From Hyphococcus sp. (GTDB taxonomy: Bacteria > Pseudomonadota > Alphaproteobacteria > Caulobacterales > Parvularculaceae): 52,259 bases of DNA. Each line of letters opens with the position of its first letter. The first letter of the stretch is position 1. The position numbers and the translations under genes were made by a program. Shown piece after piece: positions 8,902 through 18,141 of this stretch. The notes under the pieces were generated by a model. It did no database searches, had not been told where the DNA came from, and saw only the letters and a program-made list of their open reading frames with translations. The DNA is taken from assembly GCA_021604585.1 (NCBI GenBank), contig BQJG01000020.1, positions 1 to 52,259 of the forward strand. Reading direction: 5' to 3'.

Positions 8902-10527
8902 TCAATTGCCCGGATCGAACTCATGCGTCGTCGGGACACCGGCGGGCGGGATGTAAGCAGGAAGTTTCGGTTCCAGCGTATTCATGAACCCCAGCAGTCG
9001 CGCATCGGCAGCTTCGACAGGCTCACCCTTGTGGATCGGAGTCATGATTCTGATCATGGCGCCGTCGGTGCGGCGCATCTTTACCGCGTCCATTATGAGC
9101 AAGAATTTCATCACAAATTCATTGGCGATTTTCCGGCCGCGCTGGTCATACCAATAATATACGAGCTGCCGCGTGCCGCGATTTTCGATGATGATCCGGT
9201 TGTAATGGAACGATGCGCCGCTATCGAGCGTCACAGGCGCCACGTCGTGCTTAATGATCTGCCAGCCGCCGCCGGGAATGCATTGGCGTGGCGAATGCCA
9301 TGTATGGCCGTGGCGCTGCATGTTCAGATAGGCAATATAAAGGTTGAAGCCTTCGCCTTCCGGGTTGAGCAAATTGGTGATCAGGTAATCGTCGGCGCCG
9401 AGGACATTGAGCGTATCAGCGTCAACTTTTTGGACTTCGCTCCGCCAGCCGGATAGCTCGTAGGGCAGGCTGGCCAGCGTTTCGCGTTCAGGCACTTTGA
9501 GAATATTCGAGGTGCCAAAGTGGACATATGCACCGGCGGCCAAGAGGATCGCGATGGATGCGAAAGCGTGGAGCTTGAAGCGCTGATTTGTCCATTCAGT
9601 TGCTGACGGTTGGGCGGCGATTTCCGGCAAGCCAAGCTGATCCCTTACGGATTTTTTGCCTGAAATGCGCGTCAGAATGGCAATGACTGCGAACAGCATC
9701 GCCAGACACATCAAGAACACCACCCAGCCTTCGAACATGTGGATGAAGCCTTCTGCATGCTCGGGCCCGAAGCGTTGCACCAGAAGGCCCGTGACGGCGA
9801 TACGGAAGGAGTTCATCACAATGGTGATGGGGATAGTCGACAGGAACACCACGGCCCGCTGCCACATCCGTGCGTGGAACAGATAAGCGGCCAGAAAGCC
9901 AAGGCTTAAAAACGGAAACAGGTACCGAAGCCCGCTGCAAGCTTCGGCGACCTGAAGCTTGTAGTCACCAAGGTCGATAATGTTGCCGGAAAGAAAGACC
10001 GGAATGCCGAGCAATTCGATCATCATGACGCCGAGCTGTGACGACCAAAGCTGGAACTGCTGAGACAGGATTGTAATCGCCCAATAGGGTGGCGGCACCA
10101 TGAACAGCATGAAGCCGACCGGCAGCAGCGTCAGCCAAAAGATTCTCCAGCCGCCCAGTCCCAGCGCCAGAGATGAGAGCAGAAGCAACATGGCTAAGTG
10201 CTGGAAAATCATCAGGGAAGTGACGGTCAGCTCAGACAGAATTAGGATGATGGCTGATAAAGCGACGCCCGCCAGTCCGAGCAATACGGGACGGCCAAGG
10301 CTGGCCATCAGCGCTTCACGACGCGACCAGATAATCCATCCGGCGATGACCGGCAGGAAATATCCGTGACTTAGCTCCTGTTGCTCACCCCAGCGCTGAA
10401 ACAGATTTTCAATGCCGCCCAAAAACGCGAAGACGGCGGCCAGCCCAATTGCGATGACCAAATAGATCGGACGCAAGATGAAGGGAGCGCCGGGTGTCGG
10501 TTTTTGCTCGGTGCTGATGTCGGGCAT
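8902..10527 (-). CDS. xrtD: Exosortase (XrtD-like) fused to EpsI domain
   Basis: A 541-residue polytopic membrane protein. The N-terminal ~290 residues form the exosortase/archaeosortase transpeptidase domain. The catalytic triad is visible: Cys197 in VAEACSGLRYLF, Arg242 in MNSFRI and His263 in EGFIHMFEGW. The wording around these (DLGDYKLQVAEACSGLRYLFPF) is closest to what I recall for the XrtD (VPLPA-CTERM) group rather than XrtA. After residue ~310 comes an EpsI domain with one more membrane segment (about 320-336) and the HSPRQCIPGGGW motif (411-422). Exosortases recognise short C-terminal sorting tags and act beside EPS biosynthesis genes. No tagged substrate is encoded in this window. 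The XrtD subtype is my judgement; the exosortase assignment is firm. Confidence 0.88.
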   Translation of the reverse strand: MPDISTEQKPTPGAPFILRPIYLVIAIGLAAVFAFLGGIENLFQRWGEQQELSHGYFLPVIAGWIIWSRREALMASLGRPVLLGLAGVALSAIILILSELTVTSLMIFQHLAMLLLLSSLALGLGGWRIFWLTLLPVGFMLFMVPPPYWAITILSQQFQLWSSQLGVMMIELLGIPVFLSGNIIDLGDYKLQVAEACSGLRYLFPFLSLGFLAAYLFHARMWQRAVVFLSTIPITIVMNSFRIAVTGLLVQRFGPEHAEGFIHMFEGWVVFLMCLAMLFAVIAILTRISGKKSVRDQLGLPEIAAQPSATEWTNQRFKLHAFASIAILLAAGAYVHFGTSNILKVPERETLASLPYELSGWRSEVQKVDADTLNVLGADDYLITNLLNPEGEGFNLYIAYLNMQRHGHTWHSPRQCIPGGGWQIIKHDVAPVTLDSGASFHYNRIIIENRGTRQLVYYWYDQRGRKIANEFVMKFLLIMDAVKMRRTDGAMIRIMTPIHKGEPVEAADARLLGFMNTLEPKLPAYIPPAGVPTTHEFDPGN

Positions 10528-10981
10528 TTGAACGGATGTTTCCTGCGTGAGATGGGCGAGAGCCCCTTTTTTGATGCACCGCCGCGTTCTGTGCGCGGCT
10601 TCGCCAGTCTGAACGGATCAGCAATATTGGCGCCGGTGATCCTTTGCGGCGCACGGGCGCATTGTAAAGGCCCAGCGAGGGAAAATCGCCATTTATGGTT
10701 AATTTCCGCAGCGACTGTTAAGGTTGATGCGGCGGGAAATCTCAAGCTTTAACAAAACCTTAATTGATGTTTACGCCACTCGCGCTTGCTTCGGCGCCCA
10801 AAAGACGCATGCTTTTGGGAGGCTTGTGGGGTAAAAAATGCTTTAAAAACACGCGAGGCGTGAATCTGGCCTGCTGCTTGCTCATTGGCGCGTATGCATT
10901 CCGCATATTGTGGTTTACGGCGCCCCAGGTTTCGAACTGAAACGCCGTTAACGGGTTAATGTCTGAAAGCGGCCTTTTTAA
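10528..10981. other. Divergent control region between exosortase and wecG operons
   Basis: 454 bases separate the two divergent EPS operons. The centre (about 10690-10770) is AT-richer than its surroundings and holds a CtrA-type box at 10749-10763. Several TTAA words occur. A 58-codon rightward frame beginning at 10767 has no ribosome-binding site, and I do not call it a gene. Promoters for both arms probably lie here. Confidence 0.5.
10749..10763. promoter_or_regulatory. Candidate CtrA binding site (TTAA-N7-TTAA)
   Basis: TTAA CAAAACC TTAA matches the full CtrA consensus of alphaproteobacteria exactly, in spacing and both half-sites. It lies about 220 bases from each of the divergent start codons (exosortase leftward, wecG rightward). 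Cell-cycle control of the EPS locus is an inference. A 15-base pattern with eight fixed positions will occur by chance in a genome, but location and AT context favour it. Confidence 0.45.
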
Positions 10982-12202
10982 ATGAGTGTGAGCGAACCCA
11001 TCGTCGATCAAACGTCTACAACTGAAACGGATCGTCTTGCGTCTGGCGCGGTTAAGCCGTTGCGTCGGGATGATTTCGATCGCGATGTCTGGTGCCTGAT
11101 GGGGCTTGCGGTTGACGCGATGGATATCACGCGCGCCGTAGCCGAAATCGATGACGCCGTCCGATCGGGCAGGTCGGTCTCTTTCGTCACGCCGAACGTC
11201 AATTTTCTGGTGCGCGCCATGAAAGATAAGTCTGCGAGGCGCGAAATCCTGAACGCGGATTTGAGTCTGGTTGATGGCGCGCCTTTAGTGGCCATGGCGA
11301 AAATGCTTGGCGTTCCTGTCCAATCGCGTGTTGCAGGGTCTGATCTGTTTGAAGCCTTGCGCCGCCGTCCAGGCTTTGCGGGCCGCAAGCTGAAGGTGTT
11401 CTTTTTTGGTGGGCGTGCAGGCGCGGCCGAAAAAGCGGTGGAGGCCATCAATAGCGAGCGCGGCGGGCTGGAAGCCGTCGGCTGGCACAACCCGGGATAT
11501 GGCGATGTCGAAAGCATGAGCTCGGATGAGGTCATCGCCAAGATCAATGCATGTGAACCGGATTTTGTGCTGGTGGCGTTGGGCGCCGCAAAGGGGCAGT
11601 CCTGGATTGAGTTCAATCGCCACAGATTAACGGCGCCGGTTACGGCCCATCTCGGTGCAGTCATCGATTTCACAGCCGGCGGTGTCGCCCGCGCGCCGGG
11701 GTGGGTGCAGCGCACAGGTCTGGAATGGGCTTGGCGGATCAAGGAGGAACCCAGCTTGTGGCGGCGCTATTTTACTGACGCCATCGCGCTGGCGGGGCTG
11801 GCGTTTCGCAGATTGGCGCCGCAACTGGCGCGCGCGCGCGCGGTCGAGGGCGCGGCTACGGCTGACATTGAAAACATGGCGGGGCAGGTGCGAATTCAGC
11901 TGACTGGCGAGATCGGGCGTGGCTCGCTCAAACCGATTCGCGATGCGTTCCGGGCGGCGGCGGCGGGCGGCAGGCCTGTTCTGCTCGACCTGACAGGGGT
12001 GAAGGCGATTGATCGCTCCTTTTTGGGACAGGTTTTGATGCTCGAAAAGCATCTCGGACGCTCAGGCGCCGAGATTTCGCTGTATGGGGCAAATGCTCGC
12101 GTTGATGCGCTTTTTTGCGCCAACAATATGAGCTATCCCCGCGTCATTGCGGAGAAAACACCAGTTCGTGAAGATGCCGCAGCGCATAGAGCTGCGGTAT
12201 AA
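10982..12202 (+). CDS. WecG/TagA/CpsF glycosyltransferase with C-terminal STAS domain
   Basis: A 406-residue protein of two parts. Residues ~38-270 are a GT26 domain that transfers a sugar (ManNAc(A)-like in studied members) to a lipid-linked acceptor. Visible elements are VTPNVNFL (69-76), the catalytic-type Asp in LVDGAPLV (96-103), FFFGG (140-144), the LGAAKGQSWIE turn (200-210) and EWAWRIKEEPSLWRRYF (248-264). Residues ~302-390 look like a STAS domain: VLLDLTGVKAIDRSFLGQVL (333-352) has the beta-strand, Asp and Ser344-346 region of SpoIIAA-type folds. The usual family length is about 250, so the C-terminal extension is an addition. First gene of the rightward EPS operon. The ribosome-binding site before the ATG is weak. 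Confidence 0.87.
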   Translation: MSVSEPIVDQTSTTETDRLASGAVKPLRRDDFDRDVWCLMGLAVDAMDITRAVAEIDDAVRSGRSVSFVTPNVNFLVRAMKDKSARREILNADLSLVDGAPLVAMAKMLGVPVQSRVAGSDLFEALRRRPGFAGRKLKVFFFGGRAGAAEKAVEAINSERGGLEAVGWHNPGYGDVESMSSDEVIAKINACEPDFVLVALGAAKGQSWIEFNRHRLTAPVTAHLGAVIDFTAGGVARAPGWVQRTGLEWAWRIKEEPSLWRRYFTDAIALAGLAFRRLAPQLARARAVEGAATADIENMAGQVRIQLTGEIGRGSLKPIRDAFRAAAAGGRPVLLDLTGVKAIDRSFLGQVLMLEKHLGRSGAEISLYGANARVDALFCANNMSYPRVIAEKTPVREDAAAHRAAV

Positions 12203-12266
12203 AGACTTACATTGTAACCGGGTTCCAACAATGGCAAACCCAAGGCTTCGAGTGAGAAGGGTGGAG

Positions 12267-14693
12267 ATGATGAAGGCGACAGCAGGCACAAACGGGCGAC
12301 TCACAAGGCATACGCGCAATTTGCGGGTTTCCAGACTGGTTGCGGTTTCCCTCATCGCAATGGCCGCTGCTTGTGCATCACCAGAGCAAAAAGTTGAACG
12401 CTACTCCACGGAAGCCGCCGAATTCCTGAAAGAAGGCGATCTCGGCAAGGCCTACATCCAATATCAAAACGCTTTGAAAATTAATGAAGAACATGTGCCC
12501 TCAATGCTCGGTCTGGCTGACATTGCGGAGAAGCGTCAAGATTTTCAGGCGATGTTTGGCTTTCTGCAGAACGCCATCCGTCTCGACCCAACTCAAATCG
12601 ATGCTCACATTAAGCTGGGCAAGCTCTATCTGATTGGCAGTGACGAATCCACCGCGCTTGAACAAGCTGAAAAAGCGCTGGAGATAGATCCGGATAATAT
12701 CGAAGCCAAAGCACTCAAGTCTGCGGTGATGTTGAAAATCGGCGACCGTCCCGGCGCACTGGCATTAGCCAAGGAAGTGCTGGAAGTTGACCCGGCGAAC
12801 GCAGAAGCCGTCACCGTTGTCGTGACCAACTTTTCCGTGAATGGCGACTGGGAAAGCGCGCTCGCTGAGCTTGACCGGGCCTTGGCGCTCAATCCTCAGG
12901 TCGCCATATTGCAGCTCTTGCGCATTCACGCGCTAAAAACGCTTGGCCGCGACGATGAGACGCGTGATGCCTATGCGAACCTAATAGAATTATTTCCGGA
13001 ACAGGCTGTTTATCGCAGAGTGTACGCTAATGAGTTGGCGAAAGGGAAGGATTTCGCCGGGGCGCGCAAACAACTCGAGGCCATTGTTGAATTGGAGCCT
13101 GAGAATTTATCTGCGAAACTCGACGTCATTCGCATTGTTAAGATAGGGGAATCTACGTCAGCGGCGGAGGCGGTGCTTACTGAATACGCTGCTGCAGACA
13201 GCGGCAATACGGATTTGCAGTTTGCGCTGGCGGATTTCTACATTGGCGAAAAAAATTCGCCAAAGGCGAAAGCGGTTCTGGAAAAGCTCGCAGCGAGCAA
13301 GGACAATGATATTGCGCTTCGCGCGAAGAATAAGATCACGTCACTATTGTTTGGCGAAGGCAAGCAAGCTGAAGCCGAAGCGCTGATCGATGAAATCCTG
13401 AAAGCCGACGAGCGAAATACGGACGGTCTTCTAAAGCGCGCCGCGCTCCAGATTCAGGCCGACCAGTTTGACCAGGCGATCGTCAATCTTCGAACGGTGC
13501 TCGACAACAATCCAGACAGCTATGAAGCGATGTTGTTGATGTCCGCTGCATTTGAAAAGCAAGACAATTTCAGTTTCGCACAGGCGCAGTTGGCGAAGGC
13601 GTTTGAGGCGAGCAAGAAAAATGCGCAAGTCGCGAACCAATATTCAAGGTTTTTATTGCGCAGGAAAAATTTGGCTCGCGCGGAAGAAGTTCTGGTGGAT
13701 TCGCTAGCGGTGAATCCCGGCAATGTCGTCAATTTACGTTTGCTGGCCTCCATTCGTCTCACACAGCAAGACTGGCGCGGCGCGGAAGAGGTTGGCGTGA
13801 TGCTGGAAAATGCCGGTGACGGCAGTGCGCTCGCCGCTAACATTAAGTCCGCCGCCTATATTGGACTGGATGATTTTGACAGTGTTATCGACACGCTCTC
13901 TGCACGCAATCAGAATGCGCCGCTGGATGCGCAACCGCTGACGGCTCTTGTCGGCGCATATATTCGGCAAGAACGAACAGATGAAGCGAAGGATTTACTG
14001 CAGCGGATGCTGCAGGATGACCCGGATAACTACACCGCGCAGGTGCTGTTGGCGCGGGTCTTCGCCGCGCAGAAAGATAAAGCGAATTTTGAGAGCACGC
14101 TCGTTTCCGCAACGGAAAAGAATTCTGACCGGCCGGAAGCCTATGAAATGCTGTATCGCAGCTATTTGGCCGATGGGCGCCGGGATGAAGCCGCAGCGCT
14201 GATCGACGGCGGTTTGCGCGCATCGCCCGACAATGAAGCGTTGAAAGTATTTAAGGCGGATGTTCTGCTGACCCAGGGTGACCGCGAAGGCGCCTTGGCG
14301 CTGTACAGCGAGTTGATCAGAGCACGTCCGAATGACCGTATTATCGCGAACAATTTCGTCAGCCTGTCGAGCGATATGCGGTTGGATGAAGCGAGCATTG
14401 CTCGTGCGCTTGAAGTCGCAAAAGCGATAGAAAGTCTCGAAAACCCATTCTATCGCGACACGGTTGGCTGGGCGTATTATCGCGCAGGTCAGTATGGTAA
14501 GGCGCTTGAGTACCTAACTCAGGCGGCTGCCGGGGCTGAAGGAAATGCTGAAATTCTTTATCATCTGGGCGCGGCGCAGCAGGCGAGCGGAGATAGTGCG
14601 GCGGCGAGAGAGACCCTTGAAAAAGCATTGAGTACAGGCGGGGCGAACTTCATATTCGCGGATGAGGTTCGGTCCTTGTTAGCGGCGCTGTAG
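12267..14693 (+). CDS. PrsT-like TPR-repeat lipoprotein of the exosortase/EPS system
   Basis: The frame is open from 12147, but I choose ATG 12267 because GAGAAGG lies six bases upstream and the product then begins with a signal peptide. This gives 808 residues: a basic n-region, the hydrophobic LVAVSLIAMAAA, then Cys36 in a lipobox-like AAAC. Almost all the remainder is tandem tetratricopeptide repeats of about 34 residues, with recurrent LGKAYIQYQNALKINEE-type and ALALNPQ-type helices. Large TPR lipoproteins of this kind (PrsT) accompany exosortases and are thought to scaffold polymer export across the periplasm. It follows the wecG-STAS gene in the same direction. The assignment rests on repeats, length and context, not on a catalytic motif. 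Confidence 0.82.
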   Translation: MMKATAGTNGRLTRHTRNLRVSRLVAVSLIAMAAACASPEQKVERYSTEAAEFLKEGDLGKAYIQYQNALKINEEHVPSMLGLADIAEKRQDFQAMFGFLQNAIRLDPTQIDAHIKLGKLYLIGSDESTALEQAEKALEIDPDNIEAKALKSAVMLKIGDRPGALALAKEVLEVDPANAEAVTVVVTNFSVNGDWESALAELDRALALNPQVAILQLLRIHALKTLGRDDETRDAYANLIELFPEQAVYRRVYANELAKGKDFAGARKQLEAIVELEPENLSAKLDVIRIVKIGESTSAAEAVLTEYAAADSGNTDLQFALADFYIGEKNSPKAKAVLEKLAASKDNDIALRAKNKITSLLFGEGKQAEAEALIDEILKADERNTDGLLKRAALQIQADQFDQAIVNLRTVLDNNPDSYEAMLLMSAAFEKQDNFSFAQAQLAKAFEASKKNAQVANQYSRFLLRRKNLARAEEVLVDSLAVNPGNVVNLRLLASIRLTQQDWRGAEEVGVMLENAGDGSALAANIKSAAYIGLDDFDSVIDTLSARNQNAPLDAQPLTALVGAYIRQERTDEAKDLLQRMLQDDPDNYTAQVLLARVFAAQKDKANFESTLVSATEKNSDRPEAYEMLYRSYLADGRRDEAAALIDGGLRASPDNEALKVFKADVLLTQGDREGALALYSELIRARPNDRIIANNFVSLSSDMRLDEASIARALEVAKAIESLENPFYRDTVGWAYYRAGQYGKALEYLTQAAAGAEGNAEILYHLGAAQQASGDSAAARETLEKALSTGGANFIFADEVRSLLAAL

Positions 14694-14738
14694 CGAGCGA
14701 TGCGCGGTTAAGCTGCGCCGATCAAGAGCACGGATGTT

Positions 14739-16892
14739 ATGTACGAGCAGTTTTTCGGCCTAACGGAGAAGCCCTTCTCCATTCAGCCGGATCCATCGTT
14801 TCTTTATTGGGGGCGGACGCATCGTCTCGCCTATGCGATGCTTGAATATGGCGTGCTCAATCATGCCGGCATTTCCGTTATTACCGGTGAAGTGGGGTGC
14901 GGGAAAACCACGCTCATTCACAGGCTGCTTGATCAACTTTCAGATACGCACACCGTGGCGCTGCTGTCCAATGTGCAAGAGGGCCGCGGTGATCTTCTGA
15001 GCTGGCTTTTGATGTCATTCGGCCAGCCCTTTTCCGAAGGAAATCATGTTGCGCTGTTCTCGCAACTTCAATCTTTTTTCATAAGCGAATACGCCAAGGG
15101 AAAACGCATCGTACTGATCATTGACGAAGCGCAGAACTTGTCCATGGACATGCTTGAAGAGCTGCGTTTGCTTTCAAACATCAATGCGGGGAAAGATCAG
15201 CTATTGCAGCTCATTCTTGTCGGCCAGCCGCAATTAAAGGGCGTGCTCAATCGTCCGGAGTTGTTGCAGCTGACTCAACGCGTCGGTTCTGACTTTCACT
15301 TGACGCCGCTGAGCCGCGAAGAAGTACACTCCTATATTGAAACACGACTCTCCATAGCTGGTTGCCGGCGGAGAATATTTACGGAACGCGCGATTGATCT
15401 CATCGCTGAACAGTCACGCGGTGTTCCTCGCGTTATCAACGTAATCGCTGATACGGCGCTGGTATACGCGTTTTCCGCTGAGGATCTGGTGGTTGGCGTC
15501 GAAACAATCCGCAATGTCATTCGCGACAAGAAAGCATATGGCGTCTTTGGAATGGCCGCCGAAGAGCCGATTGCGCCGCCAATTGCCGCCAGTGACGAAT
15601 ATGGGCCGGACGCTTTTATCGATGACCGCAGCCGGAAGGGACCGCGCAGTGAACGCGCCGAGACATATGAAGATCAACCGGACGTGGCAATATCGGCTAA
15701 GGAAGATCACACGTCCTCAATTCCGGTGAAAACGCGCGCGGATGTGAGAACGGAAGTCACGACCCGCATGTTGGCGCCGTCTGTGGAAGTGGAAGAACGA
15801 CGTCCGGCTATGGCTGAGGCGGCGTCAGCGCCCGTCCCGACACCTAATCCAGTGCCTAAGCCAGTACTGGCGCCACAACAAGAAATGCCGATAACGCAAA
15901 CCGCTTTAGGCGTAGTCATTGTCGGTACTGATCCACGTGTTTCACCCGAAGCGGCGATCCGCTCGGCGCCGGAAGGCGCCGCCATTGTGTTTGCGCCCGT
16001 ATTCGCGATGAATGAGGCAAGTTCCGTCGCTCGGAAAGCCGGGATCGCAATCGTTGATCCGGGCAAGGGGCCGCAGACGACAGGTCGCGCATTGAATGCC
16101 GGTTATCGGCAGTTGAAAAAGCTCATGCCGCAGGTTCAGTACGTGCAGTTTCTTGAGGCAAATTGCGTGCTTGATCCCGACTGGACGTCAGCGGCGGCGA
16201 AGTTCATGGAACGCCGGCCCGAAGTGGCGATTATTGAAGGGCGCGCAGCACGCCCGAATGGCGTCAGCATCGCCGCGCCGACGCTCGCGCAGCAGCGCAG
16301 TCTGGAGACGCCCGGAGAAATTGTTTCGGTTCGCGCGAATGCGGCATTTATTCGTGCGGACGCTTTTGAGTCAGCGGGCGGTTTTCGCGGCGATTTATTG
16401 TCTTGCGAGATGGATGATTTATGCGTCCGCCAGCGCCGCCGCGGCGCGCATATATGGCGTCTTGAATCTGGCATGATGATTCAGGAAATGCGGCGCATTG
16501 GCTGGTGGCGTCGCGCCGTCTTGCGCGGTTTCGACAATGCCTACGCCATGTCTTTGCATGGCGGCCCGCCCGAGCGGCGCGGCGTCGGCGAAACCGTGCG
16601 CGCCGTTTTCTGGGGCGTGGCGATGCCATTGGCGATCATTGCCTCAGCGCTTGTCGGCGCGCTTGCTGCATCCATGCTGGCCCCGATGACGCCGGCGCCT
16701 TACGTCGCTGTCTTTATGCTGGCTTCTGGAGTCGGCATTTATATCTTGCGAATTATCGCCAGCACGATCAGGCGCGGCCCGTTTCGCATGGAGAGTTGGC
16801 GCGAGGCGTTTGGCGCCGTTATCGGCCGATTTGCCGAAGCCTCAGGCGTGTTCCGGTTCTGGTTTGGCGGCGACCGCCCATCACGCGGTTGA
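14739..16892 (+). CDS. ExeA/XrtA-associated-type AAA ATPase fused to a degenerate GT2 domain
   Basis: A 717-residue protein. Residues 1-270 are an AAA+ ATPase of the ExeA / exosortase-associated type: MYEQFFGLTEKPFSIQPDP start, Walker A GEVGCGKT (50-57), Walker B LIIDEAQ (126-132) and a LVGQPQL sensor region (160-166). Residues ~275-385 are a Pro/Glu/Ala-rich linker. Residues ~388-600 align with the GT2 enzyme at 18138. The metal-binding DGD of that enzyme is FLEANC here (481-486), the EDD is EMDD (557-560), and the following His motif is replaced (IQEMRRIG). The nucleotide-sugar-binding 'DSGSTD' part is missing. Two membrane segments follow (about 623-645 and 654-673). The ATPase looks functional; the transferase domain looks inactive. 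Confidence 0.85.
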   Translation: MYEQFFGLTEKPFSIQPDPSFLYWGRTHRLAYAMLEYGVLNHAGISVITGEVGCGKTTLIHRLLDQLSDTHTVALLSNVQEGRGDLLSWLLMSFGQPFSEGNHVALFSQLQSFFISEYAKGKRIVLIIDEAQNLSMDMLEELRLLSNINAGKDQLLQLILVGQPQLKGVLNRPELLQLTQRVGSDFHLTPLSREEVHSYIETRLSIAGCRRRIFTERAIDLIAEQSRGVPRVINVIADTALVYAFSAEDLVVGVETIRNVIRDKKAYGVFGMAAEEPIAPPIAASDEYGPDAFIDDRSRKGPRSERAETYEDQPDVAISAKEDHTSSIPVKTRADVRTEVTTRMLAPSVEVEERRPAMAEAASAPVPTPNPVPKPVLAPQQEMPITQTALGVVIVGTDPRVSPEAAIRSAPEGAAIVFAPVFAMNEASSVARKAGIAIVDPGKGPQTTGRALNAGYRQLKKLMPQVQYVQFLEANCVLDPDWTSAAAKFMERRPEVAIIEGRAARPNGVSIAAPTLAQQRSLETPGEIVSVRANAAFIRADAFESAGGFRGDLLSCEMDDLCVRQRRRGAHIWRLESGMMIQEMRRIGWWRRAVLRGFDNAYAMSLHGGPPERRGVGETVRAVFWGVAMPLAIIASALVGALAASMLAPMTPAPYVAVFMLASGVGIYILRIIASTIRRGPFRMESWREAFGAVIGRFAEASGVFRFWFGGDRPSRG

Positions 16893-16938
16893 TGTTGTTG
16901 CGATTTTCGTTCGTTGATCACAAGGTTCCCAACACCGC

Positions 16939-18141
16939 ATGAGCTTGCTCATTCTGATAATTGTCTACATGCTTGCGATATCCGGTTTTCTGCTTGCGTT
17001 GTTTCTGGCGCTTGAGGTTGCTGCAGCGATTTTCTCGCGCGCGGAAAAATTCAGGCCAACTGAAGATGTTGCAGGGTCAATCAAGGTGATTGTGCCTGCC
17101 CACAATGAAGCCGCCAATATCGCTTCAACGCTTGACAATATTTGTGCGCAATTGCGCGGCGCAGACAGCGTGCTGGTCGTGGCGGATAACTGTACGGACA
17201 ATACGGCGTTGTTGGCGCGGGACGCTGGCGCCGATGTTATCGAGCGCAATGACCTTGAGCGCCGCGGCAAAGGCTACGCTCTTCAATTTGCCCTCGATCA
17301 TCTGAGGGCTTCGCCGCCAGAGATAGTAATTTTTACAGATGCCGATTGTTTATTTGCACCTGGCGCACTGAAAAGAATTGCGAGCGTTGCGGCGCATGAA
17401 GGCCGGCCCGCGCAGGCGCTCTATCTGATGAAGGCGCCAAAGGGAGCTAACGCCCGTCTTAAAGCGGCAGAATTTGCCTGGGCGTTCATGAACAATGTCC
17501 GCATGCGCGGATTGCAGCAGCTGTTTGATGTGACGCGGTTTACAGGCGCCGGCCTTGCTGCGCCTTGGCAGTTGCTTGAAAATGTGCAGATGGGATCTGG
17601 TGAAATCGTTGAAGATTTATCGCTGACCATGCAGCTGATCCGAAAAGACGCCGCACCGTTGCTTGTCGCCGATGCCATCATCGAAAGTGAGTTTCCTGTT
17701 GAGGAAGCTGCCTTGACTCGTCAGTCTGCGCGCTGGTCGATTGGCTCATTACGCTATGGCGCGCGCGCAAGTGTTCGTGCGTTGATCGAGGGGGTGAAAC
17801 GGGAGCGGGCGCAACAGATCGGTGCGGCCATAGATTTGATGGTGCCGCCGCTAACGATTTTTGTAGGCGCGCTCATGGCGGTTGCCTTGGCTAGTGCGCT
17901 GTGCTGGCTGTTATTTGGCGCTTCCGGTGCGTTCGGCCTCGCATTTTCGGCGCTGCTGCTCACCAGCGGATCAATAGCGGGTGCATGGTTCAAGTTTGGC
18001 CGTGAAATTCTGCCAGTATCTGAAATGCGCGGGCTCGCCAGTTTTCTGATCTCAAAACTCTCCGTCTTTGGCGCGAAGGGCCGCGAAAGCGCAAAACGCT
18101 GGACGCCGACGCGAAGCGATTCCGAAAAGGATGGGTTGTGA
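16939..18141 (+). CDS. Membrane glycosyltransferase family 2
   Basis: A 400-residue integral-membrane transferase. TM1 is at residues 3-30, a GT-A catalytic domain spans about 47-270, and two C-terminal membrane segments are at about 295-345. Catalytic features are intact: IVPAHNE (51-57), a VVADNCTDNT nucleotide-binding turn (80-89), DAD (134-136), the catalytic Asp in EIVEDL (222-227) and the QxxRW motif QSARW (262-266) typical of processive or membrane GT2 enzymes. It lies 46 bases after the ATPase fusion and overlaps the next gene by four bases (GTGA). A role in building the EPS repeat unit or backbone is inferred; donor sugar unknown. Confidence 0.9.
   Translation: MSLLILIIVYMLAISGFLLALFLALEVAAAIFSRAEKFRPTEDVAGSIKVIVPAHNEAANIASTLDNICAQLRGADSVLVVADNCTDNTALLARDAGADVIERNDLERRGKGYALQFALDHLRASPPEIVIFTDADCLFAPGALKRIASVAAHEGRPAQALYLMKAPKGANARLKAAEFAWAFMNNVRMRGLQQLFDVTRFTGAGLAAPWQLLENVQMGSGEIVEDLSLTMQLIRKDAAPLLVADAIIESEFPVEEAALTRQSARWSIGSLRYGARASVRALIEGVKRERAQQIGAAIDLMVPPLTIFVGALMAVALASALCWLLFGASGAFGLAFSALLLTSGSIAGAWFKFGREILPVSEMRGLASFLISKLSVFGAKGRESAKRWTPTRSDSEKDGL

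Noticed and set aside
10709..10736. Additional CtrA sites from other TTAA pairs nearby
   Set aside because: The TTAA words there are 15 bases apart, not seven, and the pair near 10945-10957 is four apart. Only the 10749 site fits.
10767..10940. Rightward 58-codon frame in the EPS divergent region (MFTPLALASAPKRRML...)
   Set aside because: No ribosome-binding site, odd composition, and located on the candidate regulatory stretch. Not called as a gene.
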